The translations under genes were made by a program, and so were the position numbers. The notes below the pieces were generated by a model that worked only from the letters and a program-made list of their open reading frames with translations, was not told where the DNA came from and ran no database searches. Below are positions 44,958 through 54,395 of a stretch of 54,775 nucleotides of DNA, piece by piece. Origin of the DNA: an uncultured Methylococcaceae bacterium (GTDB taxonomy: Bacteria; Pseudomonadota; Gammaproteobacteria; Methylococcales; Methylomonadaceae); NCBI GenBank assembly GCA_903945375.1, contig CAJAVP010000128.1:1-54775 (forward strand). The letters run 5' to 3'. Numbering within the stretch: the stretch's first letter is position 1; each line of letters starts with the position of its first letter.

Positions 44958-46445
44958 ATGCAATTACCGGTCTTAAATGAAGCACCCACAAAATCTGGCT
45001 GTTCAGCCAGCTCCTGCGGCACAACAGAAAATCAAATGGACGTGCTACCTGATTCCATTCGGGAAAAAGTCCAAAATCATCCTTGTTACTCTGAAGACGC
45101 TCATCATTATTTTGCTCGAATGCATGTGGCTGTTGCGCCAGCTTGCAATATTCAATGTCATTATTGCAATCGTAAATACGATTGCGCCAATGAATCACGT
45201 CCAGGTGTCGTATCAGAGTTATTGACTCCGGATCAAGCTGTTAAAAAGACAATGGCGGTTGCGGCAACAATTCCACAAATGACTGTGCTTGGGATTGCAG
45301 GTCCTGGCGATCCACTAGCTAATCCAGAGCGCACCTTTGAAACCTTCCGGCGTTTAAGCGAAGAAGCCCCCGATATTAAACTGTGCGTTTCGACCAATGG
45401 GTTAGCCTTACCGGATGCGGTTGAAGAATTGTCTAAACACAATATTGATCATGTCACGATTACCATTAACTGCGTTGATCCAGAAATTGGGGCAAAAATT
45501 TACCCGTGGATTTTCTGGAATAACAAACGTATTAAAGGCAAAAAAGCCGCGAAGATTTTAATTGACCAACAACAAAAAGGCCTAGAAATGCTGATTGCCA
45601 AAGGTATTTTGGTCAAAGTCAATTCCGTTATGATTCCAGGCATCAATGATCAACACTTGGCTGAAGTCAGTCGCGTGGTTAAATCAAAAGGGGCGTTTTT
45701 GCATAACGTTATGCCATTAATCGCTGAAGCTGAACACGGTACATTTTTTGGTGTGATGGGGCAACGTGGCCCAACACATGATGAATTGCAGGATTTACAA
45801 GATGCCTGTTCTGGTGACATGAACATGATGCGCCATTGCCGTCAATGTCGAGCGGATGCGGTTGGTTTGTTGGGTGAAGATCGGGGTGATGAATTTACCA
45901 TCGACAAAATCGAAGAGATGGACATTGATTACCAGGCTGCAATGGAAAAACGCAAAGTCATCCACCAGGCGATACAAGCCGAGATGGACAGCAAACGTTT
46001 GGAAAAATCACAAAAAGCGGAGCAATTTAAAGCCGAGCCAAAATTGGATACCCGTCCGGTGCTGATGGCAGTAGCGACCGCTGGGCAAGGCTTAATCAAT
46101 GTGCATTTTGGTCATGCTAAAGAGTTTTTAATTTATGAAGCTTCACCTGATGGCGTAAGGTTTATCAGTCATCGTAAAGCCGATCAATATTGTGGCGGTG
46201 ACAGTACCTGCGGTGATGGCGAAAGTGTTTTGCAATTGACAATTCGCGCATTAGCCGGCTGTGAGGCGGTGCTGTGTTCCAAAGTGGGCTATGAACCGTG
46301 GGAAATGCTCGAAAATGCCGGCATTATGCCTAATGGCGAACATGCTATGGAACCGATTGAAGAAGCGGTCATGGCGGTTTATAAAGAAATGGCTGCGGCT
46401 GGTAAGTTAGCTGTCTTGCCTGAGTCTGTTCGAGCCAGCGCATAA
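44958..46445 (+). CDS. nifB: NifB, radical SAM FeMo-cofactor core synthase
   Basis: The 495-residue enzyme fuses 4Fe-4S clusters and inserts the central carbide to make NifB-co. The radical SAM motif is C-N-I-Q-C-H-Y-C (Cys63, 67, 70), followed by the N-E-S-R-P motif (79-81 region) of NifB. A second domain (about 365-480) is NifX-like, with V-H-F-G-H-A-K-E-F. The start M-Q-L-P-V-L-N-E-A-P is near a GAGAGG ribosome site. It is the first gene of a seven-gene run under a NifA/sigma-54 promoter. Confidence 0.96.
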   Translation: MQLPVLNEAPTKSGCSASSCGTTENQMDVLPDSIREKVQNHPCYSEDAHHYFARMHVAVAPACNIQCHYCNRKYDCANESRPGVVSELLTPDQAVKKTMAVAATIPQMTVLGIAGPGDPLANPERTFETFRRLSEEAPDIKLCVSTNGLALPDAVEELSKHNIDHVTITINCVDPEIGAKIYPWIFWNNKRIKGKKAAKILIDQQQKGLEMLIAKGILVKVNSVMIPGINDQHLAEVSRVVKSKGAFLHNVMPLIAEAEHGTFFGVMGQRGPTHDELQDLQDACSGDMNMMRHCRQCRADAVGLLGEDRGDEFTIDKIEEMDIDYQAAMEKRKVIHQAIQAEMDSKRLEKSQKAEQFKAEPKLDTRPVLMAVATAGQGLINVHFGHAKEFLIYEASPDGVRFISHRKADQYCGGDSTCGDGESVLQLTIRALAGCEAVLCSKVGYEPWEMLENAGIMPNGEHAMEPIEEAVMAVYKEMAAAGKLAVLPESVRASA

Positions 46446-46491
46446 CGATACCCTAATATATCTGGGTGAATTAAGGTTTTAGGAGTTCATC

Positions 46492-46770
46492 ATGGCGGTA
46501 AAAATTATTGAATCGTGCGTTAATTGTTTTGCCTGCGAGCCTGTTTGTCCCAGCAAAGCAATTTATGAAGCCAAGCCGCATTTTAAGGTGAATCCCAATA
46601 AATGCACCGAATGCGAGGGGGATTATCCGGTTTTTCAATGTGCCAGTATTTGCCCGATTGAAGGGGCTATTTTAAATGCCCTAGGCGAAGCCATTAATCC
46701 CCCCGGCTCGTTGACAGGTATTCCGCCAGAAAGAATGGCGGCGGCAATGGCCGAATTGCAATCGCACTGA
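46492..46770 (+). CDS. fdxN: FdxN-type 2[4Fe-4S] ferredoxin
   Basis: The 92-residue ferredoxin has C-V-N-C-F-A-C-E-P-V-C-P (first cluster) and C-T-E-C ... Q-C-A-S-I-C-P with the longer loop typical of nif-associated ferredoxins (second cluster). In A. vinelandii the gene next to nifB supports NifB-co formation as an electron carrier. It starts 46 bases after nifB and has an AGGAG site. Confidence 0.93.
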   Translation: MAVKIIESCVNCFACEPVCPSKAIYEAKPHFKVNPNKCTECEGDYPVFQCASICPIEGAILNALGEAINPPGSLTGIPPERMAAAMAELQSH

Positions 46771-46779
46771 GGAAAGCGA

Positions 46780-47199
46780 ATGGCTACGGTGGTGTTCTAC
46801 GAAAAACCAGGCTGCTCAGGTAATCAACGACAAAAAGCGTTATTACTTGCCGCCGGTCACCATATCATTGCCAAAAATCTACTTGCCGAAGCTTGGCGTG
46901 CACAGGAGTTGCGTGCCTTTTTTGGTCAGTTGCCAGTATCAGACTGGTTTAATCCAAATGCTCCCGATCTTAAATCAGGGCTTATTCAGCCCGATCAGCT
47001 CGACGAACACAGCGCACTCGCACTGATGTTGGCAAATCCATTGCTGATTCGGCGACCCTTATTACAAGTCGGTGAGCAGCGGCACGTGGGTTTTGATCAA
47101 GAGCAAATAGATCAGTGGATTGGGCTGAGCATCAAAAATGATCAGAATTTAGAACAGTGCTCAAAAACACTGGCACAAACCAGCTGCCGTCATGATTAA
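46780..47199 (+). CDS. nifO: NifO, ArsC-like nitrogenase-associated protein
   Basis: The 139-residue thioredoxin-fold protein resembles arsenate reductase: F-Y-E-K-P-G-C-S-G-N near 6-15 has the Cys12, and R-P-L-L-Q-V-G near 92-98 is the family's second block. NifO in Azotobacter is linked to molybdenum allocation between nitrogenase and nitrate reductase. Its end overlaps the flavoprotein gene by 8 bp. Confidence 0.88.
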   Translation: MATVVFYEKPGCSGNQRQKALLLAAGHHIIAKNLLAEAWRAQELRAFFGQLPVSDWFNPNAPDLKSGLIQPDQLDEHSALALMLANPLLIRRPLLQVGEQRHVGFDQEQIDQWIGLSIKNDQNLEQCSKTLAQTSCRHD

Positions 47200-48475
47200 A
47201 GCCCCTATCTTAATCCAAGATGGCGTCCCTCAAGCTGTCTCCTTGTCAGAACGGGTTCATTGGATAGGTGCGCTAGATCCGAATCTACGTACTTTTGATA
47301 TTATTTTAAAAACCGCCAATGGCACCAGCTATAACGCCTATTTGGTACAGGGTAGTGACGGTTTTGCGGTCATTGACACGGTGAAAGAAAGCTTTGCCGA
47401 TGATTTTTTTGCGCGACTAGAAAGCGTCGCTCGCTATGAGCAAATAACCGTCATCGTACTCAATCATTTAGAACCCGACCACACCGGCGCATTACCTGAA
47501 CTCATGCGCCGCGCACCACAAGCCCGATTATATATTTCGCAAAAAGCACAAACCATGCTCAAGGCCTTGCTCAAACAAACCGAGCTGGAATTTACAACCG
47601 TATTAAGTGGCGATTCGGTATCACTGGGCGATCGCAGTTTACAATTTTTGCATACCCCTTATTTGCATTGGCCGGACACGCAATGTACTTATTTGCCAGA
47701 AGAATACACGTTGTTTTCCGGTGATGTCTTTGGTTGCCATTTTTGCGATAGCCGACTCTTTAATGATGAGGTGGGTGATTTTCGTTTCTCGTTTGAATAT
47801 TACTACGCACACATCATGCGACCATTCAAAGAGTATGTGAATCACGCGCTGGATTTAATTGAACCACTATTACCCTTACAAACCATTGCGCCTGCACACG
47901 GCCCTTTGTTGAGAGATCGTCCACAGCGTTACGTCAAACGTTACCGTGAGCTATCACAAACAACATTACTCAACGAAACTTCGGGTGGTGAAAAAACACT
48001 GCTCATTTTTTATATCAGCTCTTATGGCAACACCCGCCGTATGGCAGAAGCCATTTATGAAGGCGCAATGGCAATAGAGCAAGTACGTGTCTCACTTTAT
48101 GACTTAGAAGGGAGCGAGATCGAACCTTTTGTTGATTTAATCGAAGGTGCCGATGGCATTATCTTTGGCACACCGACAATTAACGGCGATGCAGTTAAGC
48201 CAGTTTGGGATTTGCTATCTTCTTTAGCGGTTATCAATCTGAAATCAAAGCTCGGCGGCGTGTTTGGCTCATACGGTTGGACGGGTGAAGCCGTGCGTAT
48301 GGTAGAAGACCGCTTGCGGGGCTTGAAATTGCGCGTGCCGATTCCAGGGCTACGGATCAAACTTATTCCAACCGATGAAGAGCTCGAACTTTGTTTAGCA
48401 TTTGGACGCGAGTTAGCCCAAGAATTAGTGGGGCTACGTCAAAGCAAAATTATTGATATGGCAGATTTAGCCTAA
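47192..48475 (+). CDS. FprA-type diiron flavoprotein (A-type flavoprotein)
   Basis: The 427-residue protein has an N-terminal metallo-beta-lactamase-like diiron domain (about 1-255) with H-L-E-P-D-H, a later Asp in F-S-G-D-V-F-G-C-H and the C-terminal ligand in A-P-A-H-G-P. A flavodoxin domain (about 265-415) with Y-I-S-S-Y-G-N-T follows. The family reduces O2 to water or NO to N2O. Placed between nifO and two 2Fe-2S ferredoxins and overlapping nifO, it most likely removes oxygen around nitrogenase; that role is inferred from position. Confidence 0.92.
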   Translation: MIKAPILIQDGVPQAVSLSERVHWIGALDPNLRTFDIILKTANGTSYNAYLVQGSDGFAVIDTVKESFADDFFARLESVARYEQITVIVLNHLEPDHTGALPELMRRAPQARLYISQKAQTMLKALLKQTELEFTTVLSGDSVSLGDRSLQFLHTPYLHWPDTQCTYLPEEYTLFSGDVFGCHFCDSRLFNDEVGDFRFSFEYYYAHIMRPFKEYVNHALDLIEPLLPLQTIAPAHGPLLRDRPQRYVKRYRELSQTTLLNETSGGEKTLLIFYISSYGNTRRMAEAIYEGAMAIEQVRVSLYDLEGSEIEPFVDLIEGADGIIFGTPTINGDAVKPVWDLLSSLAVINLKSKLGGVFGSYGWTGEAVRMVEDRLRGLKLRVPIPGLRIKLIPTDEELELCLAFGRELAQELVGLRQSKIIDMADLA

Positions 48476-48527
48476 CACCCAACAGTAAGACGAATCGAAT
48501 CATCTGAATAATGACAAAAATTTTTAA

Positions 48528-48842
<315 letters not shown>

Positions 48843-48955
48843 TTTGTATCCCGTCTGCTTAGAGAAGCAGATAAATCTAACTTTAAACCCATTATCCCCC
48901 TTTCCATTTATTGAGAGGGGGAAATGAATACTTAGCCTAATCTTAGGAGAAAATC
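48843..48955 (+). other. Gap with two hairpins between the ferredoxin and FeSII genes
   Basis: TCTGCTT/AAGCAGA (48854-48871) forms a tight hairpin with a 4-base loop. TCCCCCT/AGGGGGA (48895-48901, 48916-48922) forms a second with a 14-base loop. Neither has a T run, so they are more likely mRNA-stabilising or processing structures than terminators. Confidence 0.55.
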
Positions 48956-49306
48956 ATGGCGTTAGTCACTTTTTCAAATCCCGAATATAAAGACAAAACC
49001 GTTTACGCGATAGCAGGCAGTCATACTCAAACCTTACTTAAACTTGCCCGCGAAAACAAAATACCCATTAATTTTGAATGCGAAGATGGCGAATGTGGCA
49101 CATGTTTAGTTAAGGTATCTAGTGTTGATAAAAAGAATCAGCGCATGGGTGGGCCTTTAACTGAAAAAGAAAAAACCGTATTAAGACAAAGCGGCAAACT
49201 CACTAAAGAAGAAATGGAACAAATGATTGTTGATGACCTACCGTCTTCTTGGCGTCTGGCTTGTCAGATGATTGTTCGTGACGAAGATATTTTAGTCGAA
49301 TACTAA
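48956..49306 (+). CDS. FeSII (Shethna protein II)-like 2Fe-2S oxygen-protection protein
   Basis: The 116-residue protein has the 2Fe-2S ligands Cys42, 47, 50 and 103 and closely follows the pattern of A. vinelandii FeSII: A-V/I-A-G near 20, R/Q-E-N-x-I-P, F-E-C-x-D-G-x-C-G-T/S-C-L-V-K, L-T-E/D-K-E, D-L-P, R-L-A-C-Q and D-E-D-I/L-L-V-E-F/Y. FeSII binds both nitrogenase components under oxygen stress and protects them reversibly. It begins with an AGGAG site and nifQ follows 6 bases after its stop. Confidence 0.88.
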   Translation: MALVTFSNPEYKDKTVYAIAGSHTQTLLKLARENKIPINFECEDGECGTCLVKVSSVDKKNQRMGGPLTEKEKTVLRQSGKLTKEEMEQMIVDDLPSSWRLACQMIVRDEDILVEY

Positions 49307-49312
49307 AAACCC

Positions 49313-49888
49313 ATGTCCGCCGCACCGTTAACGCTCAATTTACGCGAACAGCGATTTAACCAGCTGACCCAAGGCGATATTGTATCGCCTAACCAAGAAT
49401 GGTTGGCTTGTATATTGGCGAGTTGGCGCGGCGGACAAGGTGCATTACCCGATTATTTGGGTTTATCTCCGCAACAATTTAAGCACATGCAAAGCCATTT
49501 TTTTCCGCGTGTCGACTTAGATCCCCAAGCCATCTCGGGGATACACTTAGATTTTAGTCGCATGTTAGAAAAAGAAGACTTAGCTACGCTCCTCAAACAA
49601 CATGCATTCGACGATACCGCTGAAGTCGATTGGATCATCGCTATCCTTGTTGCCGCGTGTCTAGGCAATGATCATCTTTGGCAAGATTTAGGGTTATGGT
49701 CGCGTTCCCAGCTCAGTGCCATGCTGAGTTACAATTTCCCGCGTCTTGCTAGTAAAAACGATAAGGATATGAAATGGAAAAAATTTTTATACAAACAATT
49801 ATGTGAGGCGGAAGGGATCTACGTGTGCCGTGCCCCTTCTTGCGAAGTGTGTATTGATTATCCCAAATGTTTTGTCATAGAAGACTAA
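49313..49888 (+). CDS. nifQ: NifQ, molybdenum donor for FeMo-cofactor synthesis
   Basis: The 191-residue protein ends with the NifQ cluster motif C-x4-C-x2-C-x5-C (Cys172, 177, 180, 186), which holds a Mo-Fe-S cluster. The rest is helical with few other conserved features. NifQ passes molybdenum to NifEN/NifH. It is the last gene of the nifB run and faces nafY with 50 bp between the stops. Confidence 0.93.
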   Translation: MSAAPLTLNLREQRFNQLTQGDIVSPNQEWLACILASWRGGQGALPDYLGLSPQQFKHMQSHFFPRVDLDPQAISGIHLDFSRMLEKEDLATLLKQHAFDDTAEVDWIIAILVAACLGNDHLWQDLGLWSRSQLSAMLSYNFPRLASKNDKDMKWKKFLYKQLCEAEGIYVCRAPSCEVCIDYPKCFVIED

Positions 49889-49938
49889 CGTCCCTGTTGC
49901 AGTGAAGTCATCTTGACGCTATGGAATTGTTTAAGAAA

Positions 49939-50652
49939 TTAGCAGCCGACATCATGCGAAAAGCGGACACTTTGCTCAGCTGACCGTCCCAACGCTTTGG
50001 CAAACCAAGGCGGTGGTGCTGCAAATACAGATTGAAATTCAGTCAATTGCTGCTCAACACTGACTGCATCCGGAACTTTAATCGGATAAATGTCCGCACG
50101 AATTACTTTTGCCGCCGCTGGTCCACCAATGGATTGCACAAACAACACATGGCAGTCTTTGATTAATTCAGCACGGAACAAATTGCGATCTTCTGCGCTA
50201 TCCGCTTCAATGGTGGAACGGATATCGACTAAACGATAGTCCTGAGCCGTTAATTGGTAAACCAAAAAACGGATGCACGAACCAAAATGCCCATTAACCA
50301 ATGCACCACTATTAGAACCAATGGCAACCCGAATAGATTCAGGCATATCGCCAGATTGATAAGGCTGGATTTCTGGTAAATCCTCATCTTCCGCTTCATC
50401 CCCCCACAGGTAACGCACCGCCAGCTTGATATTTGCTAAACCAATGCCAATGTCTTCGCCATCTTCTTCACCATCCAAGCTGCCTAGGCCTGTTTTTAAA
50501 TTAGTTACCGTCACCGATTTAAGTTTTTCATCATCCAGAGGCGAGCCAACTCGCTCATGGAGAATGCCCAATAATTTGGGAATATCGACACCGGGCAACA
50601 CACGACTAGCAAGCGCTATGCGTAAGGCAAGTTCACGAGGTATTGCATCCAT
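49939..50652 (-). CDS. nafY: NafY, FeMo-cofactor and apo-nitrogenase binding protein
   Basis: The 237-residue protein has an N-terminal domain (about 1-95; R-E-L-A-L-R-I-A-L-A-S-R-V-L-P-G) that in NafY binds apo-dinitrogenase. A C-terminal NifX-like domain (about 105-230) has the cofactor-binding H-F-G-S-C-x-R-F motif and S-I-G-G-P-A-A-A-K-V-I-R-A. I chose ATG 50652 because AAGGAGC precedes it; the longer frame would run into rhdN. It delivers FeMo-co to the apo-enzyme. Confidence 0.9.
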   Translation of the reverse strand: MDAIPRELALRIALASRVLPGVDIPKLLGILHERVGSPLDDEKLKSVTVTNLKTGLGSLDGEEDGEDIGIGLANIKLAVRYLWGDEAEDEDLPEIQPYQSGDMPESIRVAIGSNSGALVNGHFGSCIRFLVYQLTAQDYRLVDIRSTIEADSAEDRNLFRAELIKDCHVLFVQSIGGPAAAKVIRADIYPIKVPDAVSVEQQLTEFQSVFAAPPPWFAKALGRSAEQSVRFSHDVGC

Positions 50653-50680
50653 TGTTAGCTCCTTGTTTAATAAAGTTATG

Positions 50681-51001
50681 TCACTGCGGACTTTGCAGAA
50701 TCGGTTGTTCGGCCTGCCAACGGGCATAACCACCCGCTAAGCTATAAACCTCTGTAAAGCCAAAATCAGTAAAAAATTCAGCCAAATGCTCACTAGCATG
50801 ACCGTGATAGCAGTAAATCAACAGACTGCGCTGCTTATCTCCGCGCTTGATGAGAGACATCTTAAGCCCGTCATGCACATGCAACGCATTAGGCAGATGT
50901 CCTGCTTTATAGGCATTCAAATCACGACAATCTAAAATCAGCGGATTGCTGTGACTCATTAAATGTTCAGAATCTGTAACAGAAAGGGTTTTAAATTTCA
51001 T
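50681..51001 (-). CDS. rhdN: RhdN-type rhodanese
   Basis: The 106-residue single rhodanese domain has the active-site loop C-Y-H-G-H-A-S (Cys about 63) and the typical I-L-D-C-R-D and G-H-L-P-N-A motifs. In A. vinelandii, rhdN follows nifQ. Here it is on the opposite strand, 28 bp before nafY, and is first in a two-gene unit with its own sigma-54 promoter. Confidence 0.87.
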   Translation of the reverse strand: MKFKTLSVTDSEHLMSHSNPLILDCRDLNAYKAGHLPNALHVHDGLKMSLIKRGDKQRSLLIYCYHGHASEHLAEFFTDFGFTEVYSLAGGYARWQAEQPILQSPQ

Positions 51002-51411
51002 AGCGATGTTACGTTAATGACGACACTAAGTCGTTTCTCAAATTCAGAATGTAGCAAACCTGACAATCAACTCAGCGAATGTGGCTATTGTTAGTGTAGC
51101 TATTGCTACTAAACCAAAGTTTTCAAACCGTTAAGTTGATCAAGATAAAATAAAGCAATTATGTTGCCAAAATATTTAAGTGGGTCGTAATAATTTATGC
51201 GCTTCGTTGTCTAGACGACATAGCCTCTATAAAAGGGCTATTAAGCGGGGAAGTTGTCACGTCACGGAGGATAATATCCAAGATAGTAACGCTATCTCGT
51301 TTGCGAAAAAGGCTAGTTGATATTATTAAAGCCAATAGCACACCTTGTCCAATTCCATGATAATCTGATACTCAGCATATTCATCCAACCCTATTCACCT
51401 AAAACGATGTC
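51002..51411. other. Divergent region with the rhdN promoter and several hairpins
   Basis: No gene is seen. Besides the sigma-54 promoter at 51154-51169 it holds a near-palindrome around CTAG at 51206-51219, ATAGCC/GGCTAT (51220-51241) and a hairpin AGATAG-TAACG-CTATCT near 51281-51297 nested inside GATAATATC / GATATTATT arms. Confidence 0.5.
51154..51169 (-). promoter_or_regulatory. Sigma-54 promoter of rhdN-nafY
   Basis: On the minus strand it reads TGGCAACATAATTGCT, with GG (51168-51167), ten bases, then GC (51156-51155), an excellent consensus match. It is about 150 bp upstream of rhdN. No exact TGT-N10-ACA NifA site is found in the 250 bp upstream. Confidence 0.72.
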
Positions 51412-52056
51412 ATGATTATCAATCCGACCATTGAACACTACCAATACAACTTGTTAAAAAACACTGACAATTCGGTGCTGATCGAGATGGAAGGCTGGGC
51501 GGATAAAAATAATTTCCCTATTGTTGGGCGTTTAGTCGGTGTCTTTTTAGAAATGATGGCCAAGTCCATTAATGCTGAGCGGGTGTTTGAGTTTGGTAGT
51601 GGCTATGGCTATTCTGCTTATTGGTTCGCAAAAGCGGTTGGTGCAGGCGGCTCAGTCGTTTGCACGGAAGCCGATTATCTTAATAAAGACAAAGCGGAGC
51701 AATTTTTACGTGTGGCTGATTTATGGTCAAGAGTAGACTTTCAAGTTGGACTGGCAGAAACCCTTTTTGCCCGAACCTCGGGCTATTTTGATATTTGTTA
51801 TAACGATGTTGATAAAATTGACTATCCCAGCGTTTGGCTAATGGCAAAAGAACGCATTCGCCCAGGTGGGCTATATATTGCTGACAATGTACTGTGGCGC
51901 GGACGAGTCGCGCTTGAAAATAGCTCCGATGTATTTCCGGGTTGGACGCAAGCGATTATGGCGCATAACGAACTTATTTTTAACGATCCGGATTTTGATG
52001 CGTTTATTAATCCGAATCGAGACGGCGTTTTAGTTGCACGTAGAAAATCCGATTAA
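51412..52056 (+). CDS. Class I SAM-dependent O-methyltransferase (family 3 type)
   Basis: The 214-residue protein has the SAM-binding motif V-F-E-F-G-S-G-Y-G-Y-S near 58-68, T-E-A-D near 86-89, and the later D-I-C-Y-N-D-V-D and G-G-L-Y-I-A-D-N-V-L-W-R-G blocks of the caffeoyl-CoA/catechol O-methyltransferase family. The substrate is unknown. It is not obviously linked to the nif genes upstream. Confidence 0.85.
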   Translation: MIINPTIEHYQYNLLKNTDNSVLIEMEGWADKNNFPIVGRLVGVFLEMMAKSINAERVFEFGSGYGYSAYWFAKAVGAGGSVVCTEADYLNKDKAEQFLRVADLWSRVDFQVGLAETLFARTSGYFDICYNDVDKIDYPSVWLMAKERIRPGGLYIADNVLWRGRVALENSSDVFPGWTQAIMAHNELIFNDPDFDAFINPNRDGVLVARRKSD

Positions 52057-52302
52057 CGACTTTTATGGGGTAATTAGAGTCGCTTGTGCATACCGTGCTT
52101 TATTTTCTAAGGCAGAATATGAATGGTCGATGTGAATTAAACAATGACCTGTCAAGGAAATTTCACATTAGAAGCTTAGACTTCACGCTATTCATCCTCT
52201 TCGTATTCGTGCGCATTATGGTGAATTTGACCAGACAACGATTGCTACAACGTGTGGTCAAGGCGGTTTTTGTCAATAAACTCAGCGTCTAAAGGTTCTC
52301 AA

Positions 52303-54069
52303 ATGAAATTAAAAACACTCGTAAGTGCTATTGCTTTAACATTTTCGTTTGCCGGTACAGGTGTCGTCTGTGCGGGTAAGCCCGTCACGCCTAATACTAC
52401 GGTTAAGCTTAAAATTGTTGCCATTAACGATTTTCACGGTCAATTAGAATCACCGGGTAGCTTTCGAGCCTTGTCAACGGATGCTTCGGGGACTGTTCCT
52501 GTTGGTGGTGTTGATTATTTGGCGGGCTATATTGCCGATATTAAAAGCAAAAACATCCATACTACGGTAGTTTCAGCAGGCGATTTGATTGGTGCGTCTC
52601 CCGTGGTTTCCGCATTATTTCACGACGAAGCAACTATTGAAACAATGAACCGCTTGGGTTTAGAGATCAATGCTGTTGGTAATCATGAATTTGATGAAGG
52701 CAAAAATGAACTACTGCGTATGCAAAACGGTGGCTGCCATCCGGTTGACAGTGATAGAAGCTGTCAAGGGGCTAAGGTCGGTACGGCTGTCCCTTTTGAA
52801 GGCGCAGCGTTTAAATTTTTAGCCGCGAACGTGGTCGAAAAAAGCAGCGGTGAAAGCTTATTTCCTGCTTATGATATTAAAGAGTATGACGGCGTAAAAG
52901 TTGCCTTCATCGGAATGACCTTAAAAGAGACGCCGACGATTGTCACTCCCAGTGGTGTAGCGGGTTTACGCTTTAAAGATGAGATTCAAACCGTGAATCA
53001 TTTAATCCCTAAATTACAAGCGCAAGGCGTCAAAGCCGTTGTCGTATTGATTCATCAAGGTGGTGTTATGCCTATAGTGCAGTCGATTGACACAATCAAT
53101 ACCTGCGACGGTAATTTGGAAGGCTCACCTATTAAAACCATTGTTAAGGGCTTATCCAATGCGGTGAACCTTGTTATTTCAGGTCATACACACCAAGCCT
53201 ATAACTGCAAACTCGCAACTAAAAATCCTAAGCATCTGATTCCTGTGACGAGTGCGAATAGCCAAGGTCGTATTCTGACGACGATTGATATGGAATTATC
53301 TAAAGTGAATGGTGCAGTTAAGAAAATCAGCGCGGTGAATGTCGCTGTTGATCGTGGGAATGCCGCGATTACACCTGATGCTGATATTGCCCAAATTGTC
53401 GCCAACTATAAAAATTTATCGACCCCAATTGCCAATCGGGTAATTGGTCGCATCAGCGCTGATTTAACGCGCACTACCACGTCTGCTGGTGAAAATGTGA
53501 TGGGGAATGTGATTGCCGATGCCCAATTAGCAGCGACCCAAGCCGCTGCATTTGGTGGCGCACAAGTCGCCTTTATGAATCCAGGCGGGGTACGTGCGGA
53601 TTTGATGTATGCCAGTAGTGCAGCCTTAGAAGGGGACGGTAATGTGACTTTTGGTGAAGCATTTATAGTTCAACCGTTTGGCAACAGTTTAGTGACGCTA
53701 AGTTTAACTGGTGCTCAAATTGAAGAGTTGCTTGAACAGCAATTTATGGGTTGCACCAATGCTCAAAGTTTTAACCGCATTCTGTTACCGTCCACTGGTT
53801 TTAGTTATGCTTGGCGTGCGACGGGTGCAGATTGTGACAAAATTGATCCAAACGACATTAAAATTAATGGGGTTGTTGTTGATCCTGCAGCAAGCTATCG
53901 GGTGACGGTTAATAGTTTCTTAGCCGATGGCGGCGATAAATTTAACGTGCTCACCAAAGCGACAAATCGTTTGGGTGGCGCTCAGGACAGTGATGCACTA
54001 GAAGCGTATTTCAAAGCTAATTCACCGATTGCGCCAGTTGGATTGGATAGAATTCAACAATTGCCGTAA
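52303..54069 (+). CDS. Secreted UshA-type 5'-nucleotidase/metallophosphatase
   Basis: From ATG 52303 the product has 588 residues with a Sec signal peptide ending near V-V-C-A. The metallophosphatase domain has the metal-binding motifs N-D-F-H-G-Q, A-G-D-L-I-G, G-N-H-E-F-D-E-G and S-G-H-T-H-Q. The C-terminal nucleotidase domain has N-P-G-G-V-R-A-D-L, a substrate-binding block, and G-D-K-F near the end. It should dephosphorylate nucleotides in the periplasm or outside the cell for phosphate or nucleoside recovery. Confidence 0.93.
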   Translation: MKLKTLVSAIALTFSFAGTGVVCAGKPVTPNTTVKLKIVAINDFHGQLESPGSFRALSTDASGTVPVGGVDYLAGYIADIKSKNIHTTVVSAGDLIGASPVVSALFHDEATIETMNRLGLEINAVGNHEFDEGKNELLRMQNGGCHPVDSDRSCQGAKVGTAVPFEGAAFKFLAANVVEKSSGESLFPAYDIKEYDGVKVAFIGMTLKETPTIVTPSGVAGLRFKDEIQTVNHLIPKLQAQGVKAVVVLIHQGGVMPIVQSIDTINTCDGNLEGSPIKTIVKGLSNAVNLVISGHTHQAYNCKLATKNPKHLIPVTSANSQGRILTTIDMELSKVNGAVKKISAVNVAVDRGNAAITPDADIAQIVANYKNLSTPIANRVIGRISADLTRTTTSAGENVMGNVIADAQLAATQAAAFGGAQVAFMNPGGVRADLMYASSAALEGDGNVTFGEAFIVQPFGNSLVTLSLTGAQIEELLEQQFMGCTNAQSFNRILLPSTGFSYAWRATGADCDKIDPNDIKINGVVVDPAASYRVTVNSFLADGGDKFNVLTKATNRLGGAQDSDALEAYFKANSPIAPVGLDRIQQLP

Positions 54070-54130
54070 TCGTTGTGTTATAGCGTTTTCAATCATCTGT
54101 TGATGATAACCTAATCTGGAGTAAAACAGC

Positions 54131-54206
54131 TTGTAATTCAGCCCCCCTCTAAAATTATTGCGATTAAGTCGTCATTTCGGCAGGGATTCGCTATCTCATT
54201 TATTTA
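54131..54206. repeat. REP-like palindromic element, truncated copy
   Basis: The left part matches 4966-5034 (TTGTAATT...CAGCCC...CTCTAAA, then GTCAT-TCGGCAGGGATTCGCTATC) but the right arm of the hairpin is missing after CTATC. Confidence 0.7.
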
Positions 54207-54312
54207 GGGCGGGGGCAGAATAGTTACAATTTTTTTCAAAATTGGATTGGTCTTCATTTTAATAAACTTAACTAATTGATTTTTTTAAATTACCATAATG
54301 AGAGTTACAGGC

Positions 54313-54395
54313 CGTGAATAGGCTATAACGCGTGGAGTGCAAGCTCTGCTTGCATGTATTGACTGGCAGGCAGAGCCTGCACGCCTTAATTACGT
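54313..54395. repeat. Dispersed palindromic repeat, copy 2 (inverted)
   Basis: This is the reverse complement of 10147-10228 with about 80 percent of bases kept by eye. GCAAGCTCTGCTTGC and GCAGGCAGAGCCTGC are present again. Confidence 0.85.

Noticed and set aside
51208-51220. NifA site for rhdN-nafY
   Set aside because: The TGT and ACA halves are separated by seven bases, not ten; kept only as an open question in the findings.
52086-52292. 68-codon open frame between the methyltransferase and the nucleotidase
   Set aside because: It has no ribosome site or recognisable domain and its end approaches the real gene start; it looks like a chance frame.
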